A stretch of DNA of 64,000 bases from Armigeres subalbatus (lineage: Eukaryota; Arthropoda; Insecta; Diptera; Culicidae), in NCBI RefSeq assembly GCF_024139115.2, contig NW_026943241.1:1-64000 (forward strand), in the 5' to 3' direction. Positions 23,231 through 35,600 of this stretch are shown one piece after another. Position numbers and translations under genes: made by a program. Under the pieces are notes generated by a model. The model saw only the letters and a program-made list of their open reading frames with translations. It was not told where the DNA came from and ran no database searches. How positions within the stretch are numbered: position 1 is the stretch's first letter; every line of letters begins with the position of its first letter.

Positions 23231-24700
23231 GTCCCCAGGGCTTGTAAAAAGTGCAGATTTGTGAATATACTCTATGATAATTTGTTGCATGGAAATTCTC
23301 AGATTCATCGAGAGAGAGGAGATACACATATTCGATGTACTGTGTTTGTCGCACAAATACTGCACGGGAGAGTTGTCGTGCTTCATTTTTGCGTATGAAG
23401 TATTGTTGCTCGGTGTTGCAACCTGCTCACAACATCATTTAGCAACAAAGCTTCTCTCTCGCTTTGCTTGTGTTGCTGGCATAATTTACTGGTTTGTTTT
23501 GCTCGGAAGTTCCATTTCTACGGGTCGGGACCGAGAAGGATTGCTTCATGCTACAACATGGCACTGAGGAGATACATGTTTAATTCGTTCAGTACTGTAG
23601 TAAGAGAGCGTATAGACACAATCAACATATGTTCACCATTCGCATGCTAGAAACGTGCAATAAAAGAATGGTGGAGAATAGGGAATGCACCTAAATGTTG
23701 AAGTATAAAAAACACACTTTTTATCGTGTAGCTTCTAAAAAACGAAAATTTCAATTATTCAATTATTTTCTATGAGAACATCAATGCTTTCAGAGAAATA
23801 ATACCTTATGTGAAAAAATCCTTAGAATATTCAGAAAATTGTCGCCCACAAACTTTTACTCCAGAATGTTCAATTATAAAACATGCCATCAAAACAGGAA
23901 GTACTGTGGCGCGCATTGTACAATACTTTTAAGCGAACAAAGATTGTGGGAAAAGTACACGGTGGACAATATTAAGCGTGAGAATGTTTAGAAAACTGCT
24001 AAAGTATTTTTGGTCTACTGAGCTCCATTGTATACAAACGTGATTTGAAGGCCAAAGACACGAAGCAACTCATCAATAGGATAAGAAGCAGCATCCGGAA
24101 ATGGCATCCGTTAAACTACGCCGCGCAGCGGACCACGAACCATACACTATCATTCATTAATCTATGTTTAAATACTAAGGACTACTTTTTATAATAACGT
24201 AAATCAGATTGAGCTGCACTTCTTTGCTTCCCGAGCCATTTTTTCCATTCCCGCTATTTAGTGGCCACCCATTAGATGTGTTATTGTCAGGGAATGTAAA
24301 ACAACAACAATGCTAATGACAACCACATTTTCCTTTTTTGTAAATGTTAGGACAAACTCAACTCGCAATAAACGTTTGTCCCAAACTGCAACAGAATAGG
24401 ACAATGATCGCCTGCCGCGCATTTCGAGAATTAATCGATTTTCGACGATGTGTTAGGTTAAATAAGTATCAGTTATGGGCTGAAAGTCTCCTTAATAAAG
24501 ACAAAAAAAAAGTATCAGTTATCAATATTTAGAAATAAACTTAACCATCTGTTATTAAAACATGATTTGTGTTTTACTTCTGAAATATACAAGTTATTGC
24601 AGTTTGGAAAGTTCCCAACATATACCTCTCCATGTTTGTTGCAAATATTGCAAATAAGCTGGAACTCAGCGTTGTCTTTATCCTCTGCAGATGAGGGCAA
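23231..24700. other. no gene recognised
   Basis: Mixed AT-rich DNA with short ORFs only (up to 97 codons, without known motifs). Confidence 0.4.
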
Positions 24701-24705
24701 AGACG

Positions 24706-24890
24706 AAAGATATTTCAGTTACCAGATAAAGATTGTCGCTGTCGTCGCTGTCCGGAACATCTTTTGCTGGCGAGGATAGGGGATCTAAATGTCAATGAAG
24801 GAATTTGACGGTTAGGTACCACACATGTTTCGGACAGCAGAACAAAAAGAACCGAAGCGATAATCTTTATCTGGTAACCAAAATATCTTT
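24706..24890. mobile_element. MITE with ~35-bp imperfect TIRs
   Basis: AAAGATATTTCAGTTACCAG at 24706 is followed by ATAAAGATTGTCGC and is inverted at 24857-24890 with three mismatches. There is no coding capacity. Confidence 0.6.
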
Positions 24891-24987
24891 TGCAAAGATT
24901 TATCGCTCTTCGTTCTTCTCTTTTATAACATTGCTTGGTTTTTTGCAATAGAAAATTTTGTATATATTTGTTTAGTAGGCTTGTGAG

Positions 24988-25405
24988 CAGTACTGGAATT
25001 TCTCATTTTCAATGAGAGATGTCACGCGATGTTTACATATCTGCCCCTTTCAATATCTTTAGAAACGCGAAGGATGAAGGGCATGCTACAAAAATCTCAA
25101 AAAATATTTGTCCCGTGACAGGGCATGAAAATGTGCATTATATGCTTTATTTTTGTGTTTATTACCACTTCCAATCCGGCGAATTAAAGGAATATGATTA
25201 ATTTATTGACTAGTCATTATTCTTTGTATATATCTATTAAAATAACTTAGAAATTCAAATTTTAAAATAAAGCACAACATCCTTTCATGACTGCCTTTCA
25301 TGCGAAATTGATCGAAGAACCCACGATTCTTTCATTTGGTCGGCTGGAATAGAAAAAAGCGCATCGCTCTCTGTCTTATGACGATCACGACTTATTCCAG
25401 TACTG
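24988..25405. mobile_element. hAT-type MITE, TSD CTTGTGAG
   Basis: A perfect 12-bp TIR CAGTACTGGAAT bounds 418 bp. The 8-bp duplication CTTGTGAG lies at 24980-24987 and 25406-25413. It sits at the very edge of the 145-bp array. Confidence 0.85.
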
Positions 25406-25413
25406 CTTGTGAG

Positions 25414-28130
25414 ACAACTAGTTGAATTAGATATCTCGGAATCTGTGAAATTGAGAAAGTTGTGATATTCTACAAAGTTGTTCGAAAGATCAAATCCATT
25501 GAGGAGAACATCTACTTAGTTCGGAATTCATCCACTTGGCGGCGCTAGCGTTTATAACACTACCAGTTGAATTAGATATCTCGGAATCTGTGAAATTTAG
25601 AGAGTTGTGATTTTCTACAAAGTTGTTCGAAAGATCAAACCCATTATGGACAACATCTAATTAGTTCGGAATATATCCACTTGGCAGCGCTAGCGTATAT
25701 GACACTACCAGTTGAATTGGATATCTCGGAATCTGTAAAATTTTGAGAGTTGTGACATTCTACAAAGTTGTTCGAAAGATCAAACCCATTGTGAACAACA
25801 TCTAATTAATTCGAAATTCATCCGCATGGTGGCTAGCGTCTATTTGAACGAAATATGCACATTCTACGAATGGTGCAATGAAAGCCTATTGCAACTGAAT
25901 GTAAAAAAATGTAACCTTATATCATTCAGCAGAAAAAGAACAGCATCAAATCTCTCGATTAAATTAGGAAACCAGGTTGTAGAAAAATGCGATAGAGTTA
26001 GGGATTTGGGAATTATCTTAGACTCCAAACTAACGTTCATCGACCACTACAACACCATTATTCATAAAGCAAATAATATGATGGGTTTTATAAAACGTTT
26101 CTGCTATAACTTTCATGACCCATACACAATTAAAACATTATATATTGCTTATGTAAGGTCAGCATTGTATGGTCTCCATTTTCAATAACACACGAGGAAA
26201 AGTTAGAATCAGTACAAAAACAATTCCTATTATTTGCTCTTCGTAAATTCCAATTCTAACTTCCATCATATGAGACACGCTGCTAGCTTATAAACATTCA
26301 ATCTTTGAAAGAGTGTCGTGAAACTGCAATGGTTTCATTTATTAACGATGTAGTTTCGCAGCGTATTGATTCAACAAACATTTTATCGAAATTTCTACAT
26401 ACCATCTCGACAACTGCGTCATTGACATACATTTTTAATTAATCACTGCCGTACAAATTATGCAAAATTCGGACCTCTCATTCAGATGATGGCCATCTAT
26501 AATCAACACTGCGAAACTATTGACTTTACAATGTCTCGGCAGAAACTAAAAAAATATTTTGTCACAATTCGGAACCTACACATTTACATATAAAAATCTC
26601 AAAATTAAACACTACTTAACCAAACTATTTTTATTTCTATACACTATAATACCGTATTTATAGCATTAAGAAAATAAAGAAAAACATGTATATTGTATAT
26701 GTGCTAGTCTACGTCGGTTGACGAAATAAATAAATAAATAAATAAATAAATGAGACTACCAGTTGAATAAAATATCTCGGAATCTGTGAAATTTAGAGAG
26801 TTGCGATATTCTACAAAGTTGTTCGAATGTCAAACCAATTGCCAAAAATGTCTTATTACTTATTTCGTAATTCATCCGAAAGGTGGCACTAGCGTCTATG
26901 AGACTGTCAGTTGAATTAGATATCTCTGAATCAGTGAAATTCAAAAAAATTTGATGTTCCACAATGTTGTTCGAAAGATCAAACCCTTTGGAGAACATCT
27001 AATTAGCCCTGACGGCAGCGCGAAAACAAAATGGGGCTGGGTGATGCTTTTTTGTTTCACCCGGCAAAGCATATTAGAACTTTAAAACACGTTTTAGCCA
27101 AAAATAGTTAGATTTTTCGGGTTAGTATTTTGATTTACTTTTAGATTAATAACACGAAAGTCGAATTATTTCGATTAAAAAACATGTGTTTATAAGTAGC
27201 CTAACATGTAGTTTTCCAAAATTCTAACCATACATATTCAAAAGAATTCAGTATAACTTTGTTAAACACATTTTTAAAGCTTTTACAAAAATAATTCCTA
27301 TCTTCACCATGTCGAAATACAGTGATTTCACGCACATTTCTGTCTCCGCAAGATGGCAGCAGCGCGGTTTCGTCAAGTCGAATTAATTCGGAGTTCATCT
27401 GCTTGGCGATATCTTAGAATCTTAAAAATTTAGAAAGTTGTGATATTGCATAAAGTTGTTCGAAAGATCAAAGCCATTACGATGAACATTTCATCATTTC
27501 TAAATTCATCCGCCTGGCAGCGCTTGCGCATATGAGACTATCAATTGAATTAGAAATTTTAGAATCTGTAGAACTTAGAGAGTTGCGATATTTTACAGAG
27601 AAAAAGTTGTTAAAAGATCAAACGCATTACGCAGAACATCTAATTAATTTGAAATTCATCCGCTTGGCAGTGCTAGCGTATATGAGATCACCAGTTGAAT
27701 GAGACATCTTGCAATCTGTAGAAGTTAGATAGTTATATTTCTTAACAAAGTTTTTCAAAGGATCAAAACTATTACGATGGACGTCTGATTAATTCAGAAT
27801 TCATCTGCTTGGCGGAGCTAGCGTATATGATAGAATTAGATATCTCGGAACTTTTAAAAAATAGATTTGTGATATTACACCAAGTTGTTATATATCAGAA
27901 TCTGTTTAATTCTGAGAGTTGTAGAATGATCAAAACCTTACGTCCTTAACTCGGGATTGAGTTTTTTAGGTGGCGGAAACGCACATGAGGCTACTAATTA
28001 AAATAGATATTACAGAATATGTATCATTTGGAGAGTTATGATTCTCTATAAAGTTGTTCGGAAGGTCAGAACCATTATATTTCACAGCGCACACAAAACT
28101 AGTGGAATCTGTGAAATTTAGAGAGCTGTG
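25414..28130 (+). repeat. 145-bp tandem array, forward orientation
   Basis: The phrase GTTGAATTAGATATCTCGG recurs at 25421, 25566 and 25711 (exactly 145 bp apart), and after a LINE insertion at about 26762 and 26910. Each unit also carries CAAAGTTGTTCGAAAGATCA and GGCAGCGCTAGCG. Units diverge and change length towards 28130. There is no coding capacity. Confidence 0.85.
25843..26750 (+). pseudogene. LINE 3' fragment inserted in the 145-bp array
   Basis: The first 115 codons encode the thumb and C-terminal part of a non-LTR reverse transcriptase: EWCNESLLQLNVKKC, then SFSRK, then RDLGIILDSKLTF, then YIAYVRSALYG. Stops follow at 26187 and later. The insert ends in an AAATA/TAAA repeat tail (26722-26750) and splits one 145-bp unit in its GCGTCTA/TGAGACT region. 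No target duplication longer than chance is visible. The clade is uncertain (CR1, L2 or jockey-like). Confidence 0.75.
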
Positions 28131-28975
28131 ATGTCTTCAATCACTATCAACAACCACCGCTGCTGCACCATCGATGATTGCCCCAACGCCATCACTACGG
28201 TAGCCGTTGTCGCAGACAAACAGCCATAACACTTGTCGAATCTCCATCGTTCACTGATTTACTGGTCAATTCAAATAATCATCAGTTGGCCAATCGATTA
28301 AACGTGGCGTACGCATCGGATATGCTCTGGTTTGACGTTTGCTCACTACCGTCATCTGGTTCGTGATTTGCCAAACTTTGTAGAAGACGGCTACTTTCTA
28401 AGTTGAATAACTTCCGAGATATCCTACCTTACCGAAGCGCCGTTCGGTGAATCAATTCTGAACTAAACTAATCTTCAATATAATGGTTTTAAACTTTCGA
28501 ACAACCTTGTAGAAGACGGCTTTTCTAGATTGAATAGCTTCCGAGATATCCTACCTTGCCGAAAATCTCTTGTACACTTGTACATAACATAATGGTTTCG
28601 ACATTCCGAACAACTTTTTAGGAGACTGCTACTTTCTAAGTTGAATACATTCCGAGATATCCTACCTTGCTGAAAGTCTCATGTACACTAGCGCCGTTCG
28701 ATGGATCAATTCAGAACTAAACTAAGCTTCAACATAATGGTTTTGACCATTTGAACAACTTTGTAGAAGACGGCTTCTTTCAAAATTGTATAGATTCCAA
28801 GATATCCTACCTTGCTGAAAGTCTTATGTACACTAGCGCTTTTAGGTGGGCGAATTCCGAACTAAACTTATCTCCAACATAATGGTTTTGACTTTTCGAT
28901 AAACTTTGTAGAAGATGATGACTTTCTAAGTTAAATAGATTCCGAGATATCCTACTTTACCGAAACACTCACCTA

Positions 28976-29245
28976 CACAGAAAAAAATGTTGCGGTGGAA
29001 ACTACCATTCCGAGGGTTATTTTAAGAATACGCACCGACGATTTTCAGCAGATAACAAACCCGTTTGATTTTACCATGCGCGCAGTAAAAATCTACTGTG
29101 GTCCCTGTAGAATGTTGTCACATGAACTGAATCAGTGGTGAATTTCTCTGAAACCATGGTTAATTTAACTGAAATTTTATAGTAGTTTCAAAAACAAGGC
29201 GTAGTCTACGAAATAGTATCTTTTACCATGGAATTTTTTTCTGTG
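28976..29245. mobile_element. Tc1/mariner-type MITE, TA duplication
   Basis: TIR CACAGAAAAAAAT on both ends, flanked by TA at 28974-28975 and 29246-29247. The reverse array resumes exactly on each side (…CACC-TA…CATTAGCGCC). Confidence 0.75.
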
Positions 29246-29409
29246 TACATTAGCGCCGTTGGGTAGATGAATTCTGAACAAAACTAATCTTTAACATAAA
29301 GGTTTTTACCATCCAAACAAATTTGTAGAATACAGCTACTTGCTAAATTGAATAGATTCTTAGATATCCTACTTTGCTGAAAATCTTATGTACACTAGCG
29401 CCTAATTGC

Positions 29410-29461
29410 AGTAACTTAAACTAAATGATTGGAATTTTTTTATTATTTAGTCTAAGTTACT
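29410..29461. repeat. 17-bp stem hairpin
   Basis: AGTAACTTAAACTAAAT at 29410-29426 pairs with 29445-29461 with one mismatch; the loop is 18 nt. Confidence 0.7.
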
Positions 29462-29832
29462 AAAGGAATTCAAACAACGAATTATTAGACAGAGTTGTAA
29501 AAAAGCCTTCGCACTAGAAGTCCACCATACAACACATTTTGAAACTCATCTTTTGGGATGAGTTATTGACAAACTACTAAATGATTGATAACATCCTTGA
29601 CTTTAGGTATAGATTCCGAGATATCTTATCTTATAAGTCTCATGAACAATGAATTCCGAAATGAACTAATTCTCAACAAAATAGTTTTGACCTTCCGAAG
29701 AACTTTGTAAAATACGACTACTTTCTAAATCTAACCGCTTCCATAGTAGGCGAAAATGCGCGTTGTGAACTGCCCATGCGAAATATCCATATGAATCTTA
29801 ATTTCAGTTTTTCACGATTTGATCATCCTTAC

Positions 29833-30314
29833 CAGGGCTGTGCAATGTCAGGATACTCTTTGTACATTCAAAGAAAACTTAAAATGATACTCTTTCTATA
29901 TAGCTAACCATCATTGCACAAAGAGCGTCCAAGACAACCAAATGGAACGACGCTCGTGTTGATGAAGAACATGCGAAAATGTGCCTTCCCGCTGCACAAG
30001 ATATTGCGTTCTATGCTTTGCATTAATTTTCACACGATTAGCTTTATATGTGTGCACGGCCCAATGGCAATACAACTGCAAATTGATGGTGATGAGTATC
30101 TTTTCGAAGGCAAGTGAAATGATGGTCCGGTATCGTGCCACTCTTTCATATTTTGGAGAATGATGGAAGAAGCAAATCCGATCATTTCAATAGGCATGTC
30201 ACAATAAACAGCTTTGTGCCACTATGATGGTTTAGGAGAGTGTGGAATGCAGAAGAATAAGCGTGTCTATATCAGGGTGTTAAAAGGTGTTGATGGTGAT
30301 GGTGCACAGCACTG
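29833..30314. mobile_element. hAT-type MITE, TSD ATCCTTAC
   Basis: Ends CAGGGCTGTGCA and, inverted, CAGTGCTGTGCA. The perfect 8-bp duplication ATCCTTAC lies at 29825-29832 and 30315-30322. A nearby paralogue of the host sequence (about 30485-30575) has the uninterrupted site. Confidence 0.85.
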
Positions 30315-30626
30315 ATCCTTACCATAGACTTTCGCATGAGGAAATACCATATAAACCCGTCGGAAACGATAACGACATATCTGCTGAAGGAATGAAGAAA
30401 ATCCATACAGCCGTTTTCGAGTTATGCGGATACGAAGAGAAGAAAATAGAAGAAGACTAGTCGACCCAGTAGACGTTATCCTGCATAGTGAGCGAAAATG
30501 CGCGTTCTGAGCTGCCCATGCGAATTATCTTAATTTTAGTTTTTCATTATTTAACCACCCTTACTCGTGTTTCGCATGAGAAAATAAAAATATCATGTAA
30601 ACCCGTTGGAAACGACAACGTATATA

Positions 30627-30861
30627 GGGTAACTGTTCCGTTTTCTATCTCACTGAACATAATATGAAATGAACATAGATATATTCATGTCATCGCAAAA
30701 CAAAGAAATACAGCACCAATATCGTGGCTTCTTTTTGCTAACACGCGTGCTCACTACTGAAAAAAATACAAAAATTAGAAACAAACCATATTCCTTTTCA
30801 TTGCTTTGTTTTTGATGGGATGGAAATAGGAGCTATGGAATGAAGTGCCAAACCGTTCCCC
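30627..30861. mobile_element. MITE with TA duplication, GGGTAACTGTTCC-type ends
   Basis: TA at 30625-30626 and 30862-30863. The left end GGGTAACTGTTCCG and the right end, inverted, GGGGAACGGTTTGG are imperfect TIRs. Related to the element at 7521-7737. A paralogous stretch near 30375 shows the site without it. Confidence 0.55.
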
Positions 30862-30962
30862 TATTTTCTAAAGGAACGTAGAAAATCTATCCAGCCGTTA
30901 TTGCGGATACGAGTTATGCGGATACGAACACAGACCATTTCATTTTTATTGGGGTTTGGCAG

Positions 30963-31115
30963 GTTTTGTTCTATTATTGTCAGGGGCGTTTTTGTTGTCC
31001 AAATTTCATGAAATTCGGCCACAATATTCTTTGATATGCAAAGAATGTTTAGGCCAAATTTGAGCATAATTGGTTATAGAAAACCCCCTGACAGGGACAA
31101 TAATAGAACAAAAAC
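30963..31115. repeat. palindromic repeat, 19-bp near-perfect ends
   Basis: GTTTTGTTCTATTATTGTC at 30963-30981 is inverted at 31096-31115 with one extra A. Confidence 0.6.
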
Positions 31116-31159
31116 TGCAAAAGCCGTCATCCCCCTATATAGAAGATAGATTATACCCA

Positions 31160-31318
31160 ATTCTCGCTTAACTTTTCAAAAGGATCTAAGTAACATTTTT
31201 TCATGAATTAATTTGAATAGCGCAATCAACAGAACAACGTGTAAGCTATTGATTGCATTATTCAAATTAATTCATGAAAAAAATGTTACTTATGTCCTTT
31301 TAAAAGTTAAGCGAGAAT
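31160..31318. repeat. long imperfect hairpin element (~69-bp arms)
   Basis: ATTCTCGCTTAACTTTTCAA at 31160 and the following ~50 bp are inverted at 31250-31318 with a few mismatches, leaving a loop of about 20 nt. MITE-like. Confidence 0.75.
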
Positions 31319-31724
31319 TAGTCTCTAGCCCGTCGAAATAACCGCATTTTTTTGTTGCGCTTGTGGATCAAAACTGCATCGTAAAAACATGTATTCAGAG
31401 AGAAGCGCTACATTTGTCTCGTATATTGCAGCCTGATAACAGCTGCAAAATTCAAAATTGTTTTGGTTTGTTATGTATCATCTTCTCCCGTAATACAACG
31501 CAGGAGTGACATCAACACAAGAGCTCGTTACAATCGCTTCCCTCGGTAGGCGATCAAACAACGAACATGTATGATTCAGTAGCTTATGTGTGACAAGAGC
31601 ATCGAAGCTTCGTGTTGCTTGTCGAATTTGTTTCCTCACTACCACTGGCTGCTTGTGAAGCAAGCAAGAGAATGAGGCATGCGTGGTTTGTTCATCTTCA
31701 TTGGGTTGCAAGCCCTGCCCGTCC

Positions 31725-32525
31725 CTTATCTTTCTTTATTTTTCCTTCGCCCTTTCACGTCCTTCTTCTTACTTCTTTCCCGTTTTCCTTATTTCTTCCT
31801 TCATTTTCCCTTGCTCTTCTTATTACTCACTTCTCATTGCTTCCTTCTTAATTTTTTCTTCTTTCTTGCTCCTTCTTCCTTCTTTTTTTTCTTCCTTCTA
31901 ATTCTTCTTTCTTCCTTCTTCCTTCTTCATTAACCCCTTCTTCTTCTTTCATTCTTTCTTCTTCCTTCGACCTTCTTTCTTTTCTTCTCTTCCTTCTTTC
32001 TTTTTCCTTCTTCCTACTTCCTTATTCCTTTCTTCATCTTGCTTCTTTCTTCGTTCTTCTTTCTACCTACTTCCTTTTTCCTCCTTCTTTCTTCTTCCTT
32101 TTACCTTTTTCTTCTTTCTTCTTCCCACTTCCTTCTTCTTTCTTTCTTCTATCTTCTTCCTTCAGCCTTCTCTTTCCTTCCTTTATTCTACTCCCTTCTT
32201 GCTTCTTCTTCTCTCTTCCTTGTTTCTTCTTGCATCTTGGTTCTTCCTTTTTCTAATTCTTTCTTCCTTTTAACTTTTTCTTATTTCCTCTTTTCGTCTT
32301 GCTTTTTCCTTCATAATCCTTTCTACTTTCATTCTTTTTTCTTGTTCCTTCTTCCTCTGCTTTCTTTATTCTTCCTTCTTCCTGCTTCCTGTTTCCTTCT
32401 TACTTTTTCATTCTTCCTTGGAAGAATCCTTCTTCCTTCTTACTTTTCTCTACTTCCTTCTTCTTTCTTTCTTCTTCTTTCTGCTTTCTTTTAATTAATT
32501 TTTCTTCCTTATTCTTATTTCTTAC
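31725..32525. repeat. 800-bp pyrimidine tract (CTTCTTTC-type)
   Basis: Almost uninterrupted C and T on the plus strand, with irregular CTTCTTTC and TTCCTTC words. ORFs in it are purely Phe, Ser and Leu rich low complexity. It directly precedes the 24-bp megasatellite, separated by about 90 bp of normal sequence (32526-32616). Such mirror-like homopyrimidine runs can form triplex DNA. Confidence 0.9.
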
Positions 32526-32616
32526 TTCTCTCCCAAGCAGCACAAGCCAAGTAAAACTGGTGGCAGCAGCCCCATTGTGACTGAATCTGATCACTTTCTC
32601 CTTGACGGATTCCACG

Positions 32617-35600
32617 CAGAATGGAGGAATTCCTGGAGAAATTTCAGGAGGAACATTCGTTAGATTTTCTGGAAGCAACCTCGTCGAAATCTCTGGAATA
32701 AATCCTAGTAAACTTTGTGGATTGATTCCGAGATGAATTTTCTGAGAAGTTCCTGGAAGGGAGGAACTGTTTGAAATCCCGAAATAACTTGCAGTGAAAT
32801 ACCGTTAGAAATTTTTGGAAGTATTTCCAAAAGAACTTCCACGGGATTTCCAGGAATACCTTCCGGAAAAATTCCGGGAGGAACCTCCAGAAATTCTTGG
32901 AGGAATACGTTAAAAATTTCCCGGAGAGATTCGGGAAGGAAATTGCGGAGAACTTTTTAGAGGAACTTCTGAAAGAATAATTGAAATAGGTTCCAAAGGA
33001 CTTCTTTGATAAACTTCCGAAGAAATTCCTTGAGCAGCTTTCGAAGGAAATCCTGAAACTTTTGGAGGAACTTCCGGAGGAATTCTTGACACTATTTTCG
33101 GAGAAGTTCCTTGAGGAACTTTCGGAGGAATTCCTACAGAAACTTCCTGAGAAATTCTTGGAGAAACTTTCTGAGGAATTCCTGGAGGAAATTCCATAGA
33201 AATTCCTAGAGAAACTTCCGGAGGAACTTTCTGGAAGAACTTCCGCAAGAGTTCCTGGAGGAACTTTCGCAGGAATTCCTGGAGGAACTTCCGAAGTGAT
33301 TCCTGGAGGATCTTGCGGAGTAATTCCTGGAGGAACTTTCGGAGGATTTCCTGGAGCAACTATCGGAGGAATTCCTGGAGGAACTTCCGCAGGAATTCCT
33401 GGAGGAACTTCCGCAGGAATTCCGCAGGAATTCCGGAGGAACTTCTACAGGAATTCCTGGAGGAACTTCCACAGGAATTCCTAGAAGAACTTTCACAGGA
33501 AATCCTGAAGGAATTTCTGGAGAAACTTTCGCAGGAGTTCCTGGAGGAACTTTCGCAGGAATTCCTGGAGGAACTTCCGGAGGAATTGCTGGAGAAACTT
33601 CCGCAGGAATTCCTGAAGGAACTTCCGCAAGAATTCCTGGAGGAAATTCCAGAGGAATTCCTAGAGAAACTTCCGCAGGAATTCCTGGAGGAACTTCCGC
33701 AGGAATTCATGGAGGAACCCCTGCAGGAATTCCTGGAGGAACATCCGCAGGAATTCCTGGAGAAACTTGCGCAGGAATTCCTGGAGGAACTTCCGGAGGA
33801 ACTACCGGAGGAATTCCAGAAGGAACTTCCGCAGGAATTCCAGGAGGAACTTCCGCAGGAATTTCAGGAGGAACGTCCGCAGGAATTCCTGGAGGAACTT
33901 CCGCAGGAATTCCTGGAGGAACTTCCGCAGGAATTCCTGGAGGAACTTCCGCAGGAATTCCTGGAGGAACTTCCGCAGGAATTCCTGGAGGAACTTCCGC
34001 AGGAATTCCTGGAGGAACTTCCGGAGGAATTCCTGGAGGAACTTCCGGAGGAATTCCTTGAGGATCTTTCGGAGGATTTCCTTAAGGAGCTTCCAGAAGA
34101 ATTCCTGAAGGAACTTTCGAAGGAATTACTGGAGGCACTTTCGGATGAATTCCTGGTAGATTTTTCGGATGAATTCCTGGAGGAACTTCCGCAGGAATTT
34201 CTGGAGGAACTTCCGCAGGAATTCCTGGAGAAACTTCCGCAGGAGTTCCTGGAGAAACTTCCGTAGGAATTTCTGGAGGAACTTCCGCAGGAATTCCTGG
34301 AGGAACTTCTGCAGGAATTCATGGAGGAACTTCCGCATGAATTCCTGGAGGAACTTCCACAGGAATTCCTGGAGGAACTTCCACAGGAATTCCTGGAGGA
34401 ACTTCCGGAGAAATTCCTGGAGGAACATCCGCAGGAATTCCTGGAGGAACATCCGCAGGAATTCCTGGAGGAACTTCCGCAGGAATTCCTGGAGGAACTT
34501 CCGCAGGAATTCCTGGAGGAACTTCCGCAGGAATTCCTGGAGGAACTTCCGCAGGAATTCCTGGAGGAACTTCCGCAGGAATTCCTGGAGGAACTTCCGC
34601 AGGAATTCCTGGAGGAACTTCCGCAGGAATTCCTGGAGGAACTTCCGCAGGAATTCCTGGAGGAACTTCCGCAGGAATTCCTGGAGGAACTTCCGCAGGA
34701 ATTCCTGGAGGAACTTCCGCAGGAATTCCTGGAGGAACTTCCGCAGGAATTCCTGGAGGAACTTCCGCAGGAATTCCTGGAGGAACTTACGCAGGAATTC
34801 CTGGAGGAACTTCCGCAGGAATTCCTGGAGGAACTTCCGAAGTGATTCCTGGAGGATCTTGCGGAGTAATTCCTGGAGGAACTTCCGAAGTGATTCCTGG
34901 AGGATCTTGCGGAGTAATTCCTGGAGGAACTTTCGGAGGATTTCCTGGAGCAACTATCGGAGGAATTCCTGGAGGAACTTCCGCAGGAATTCCTGGAGGA
35001 ACTTCCGCAGGAATTCCTGGAGGAACTTCCGCAGGAATTCCGCAGGAATTCCGGAGGAACTTCTACAGGAATTCCTGGAGGAACTTCCACAGGAATTCCT
35101 AGAAGAACTTTCACAGGAAATCCTGAAGGAATTTCTGGAGAAACTTTCGCAGGAGTTCCTGGAGGAACTTTCGCAGGAATTCCTGGAGGAACTTCCGGAG
35201 GAATTGCTGGAGAAACTTCCGCAGGAATTCCTGAAGGAACTTCCGCAAGAATTCCTGGAGGAAATTCAGAGGAATTCCTAGAGAAACTTCCGCAGGAATT
35301 CCTGAAGGAACCTCCGCAGGAATTAATGAAGGAACCTCCGCAGGAATTCCTGAAGGAACCTCCGCAGGAATTCCTGGAGAAACTTGCGCAGGAATTCCTG
35401 GAGGAACTTCGGAGGAACTTCCGGAGGAATTCCAGAAGGAACTTCCGCAGGAATTCCAGGAGGAACTTCCGCAGGAATTCTCAGGAGGAACGTCCGCAGG
35501 AATTCCTGGAGGAACTTCCGCAGGAATTCCTGGAGGAACTTCCGCAGGAATTCCTGGAGGAACTTCCGCAGGAATTCCTGGAGGAACTTCCGCAGGAATT

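Larger units (their letters stand above)
28365..29745 (-). repeat. related tandem array in reverse orientation
   Basis: Units carry CGAACAAC(T/C)TTGTAGAAGACGG and CCGAGATATCCTACCTT, which correspond to the reverse complement of the forward-array words. Repeats start near 28414, 28541, 28652, 28797 and 28942, with spacings of 111-145 bp. The orientation change falls in the unique segment 28131-28364. Confidence 0.75.
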
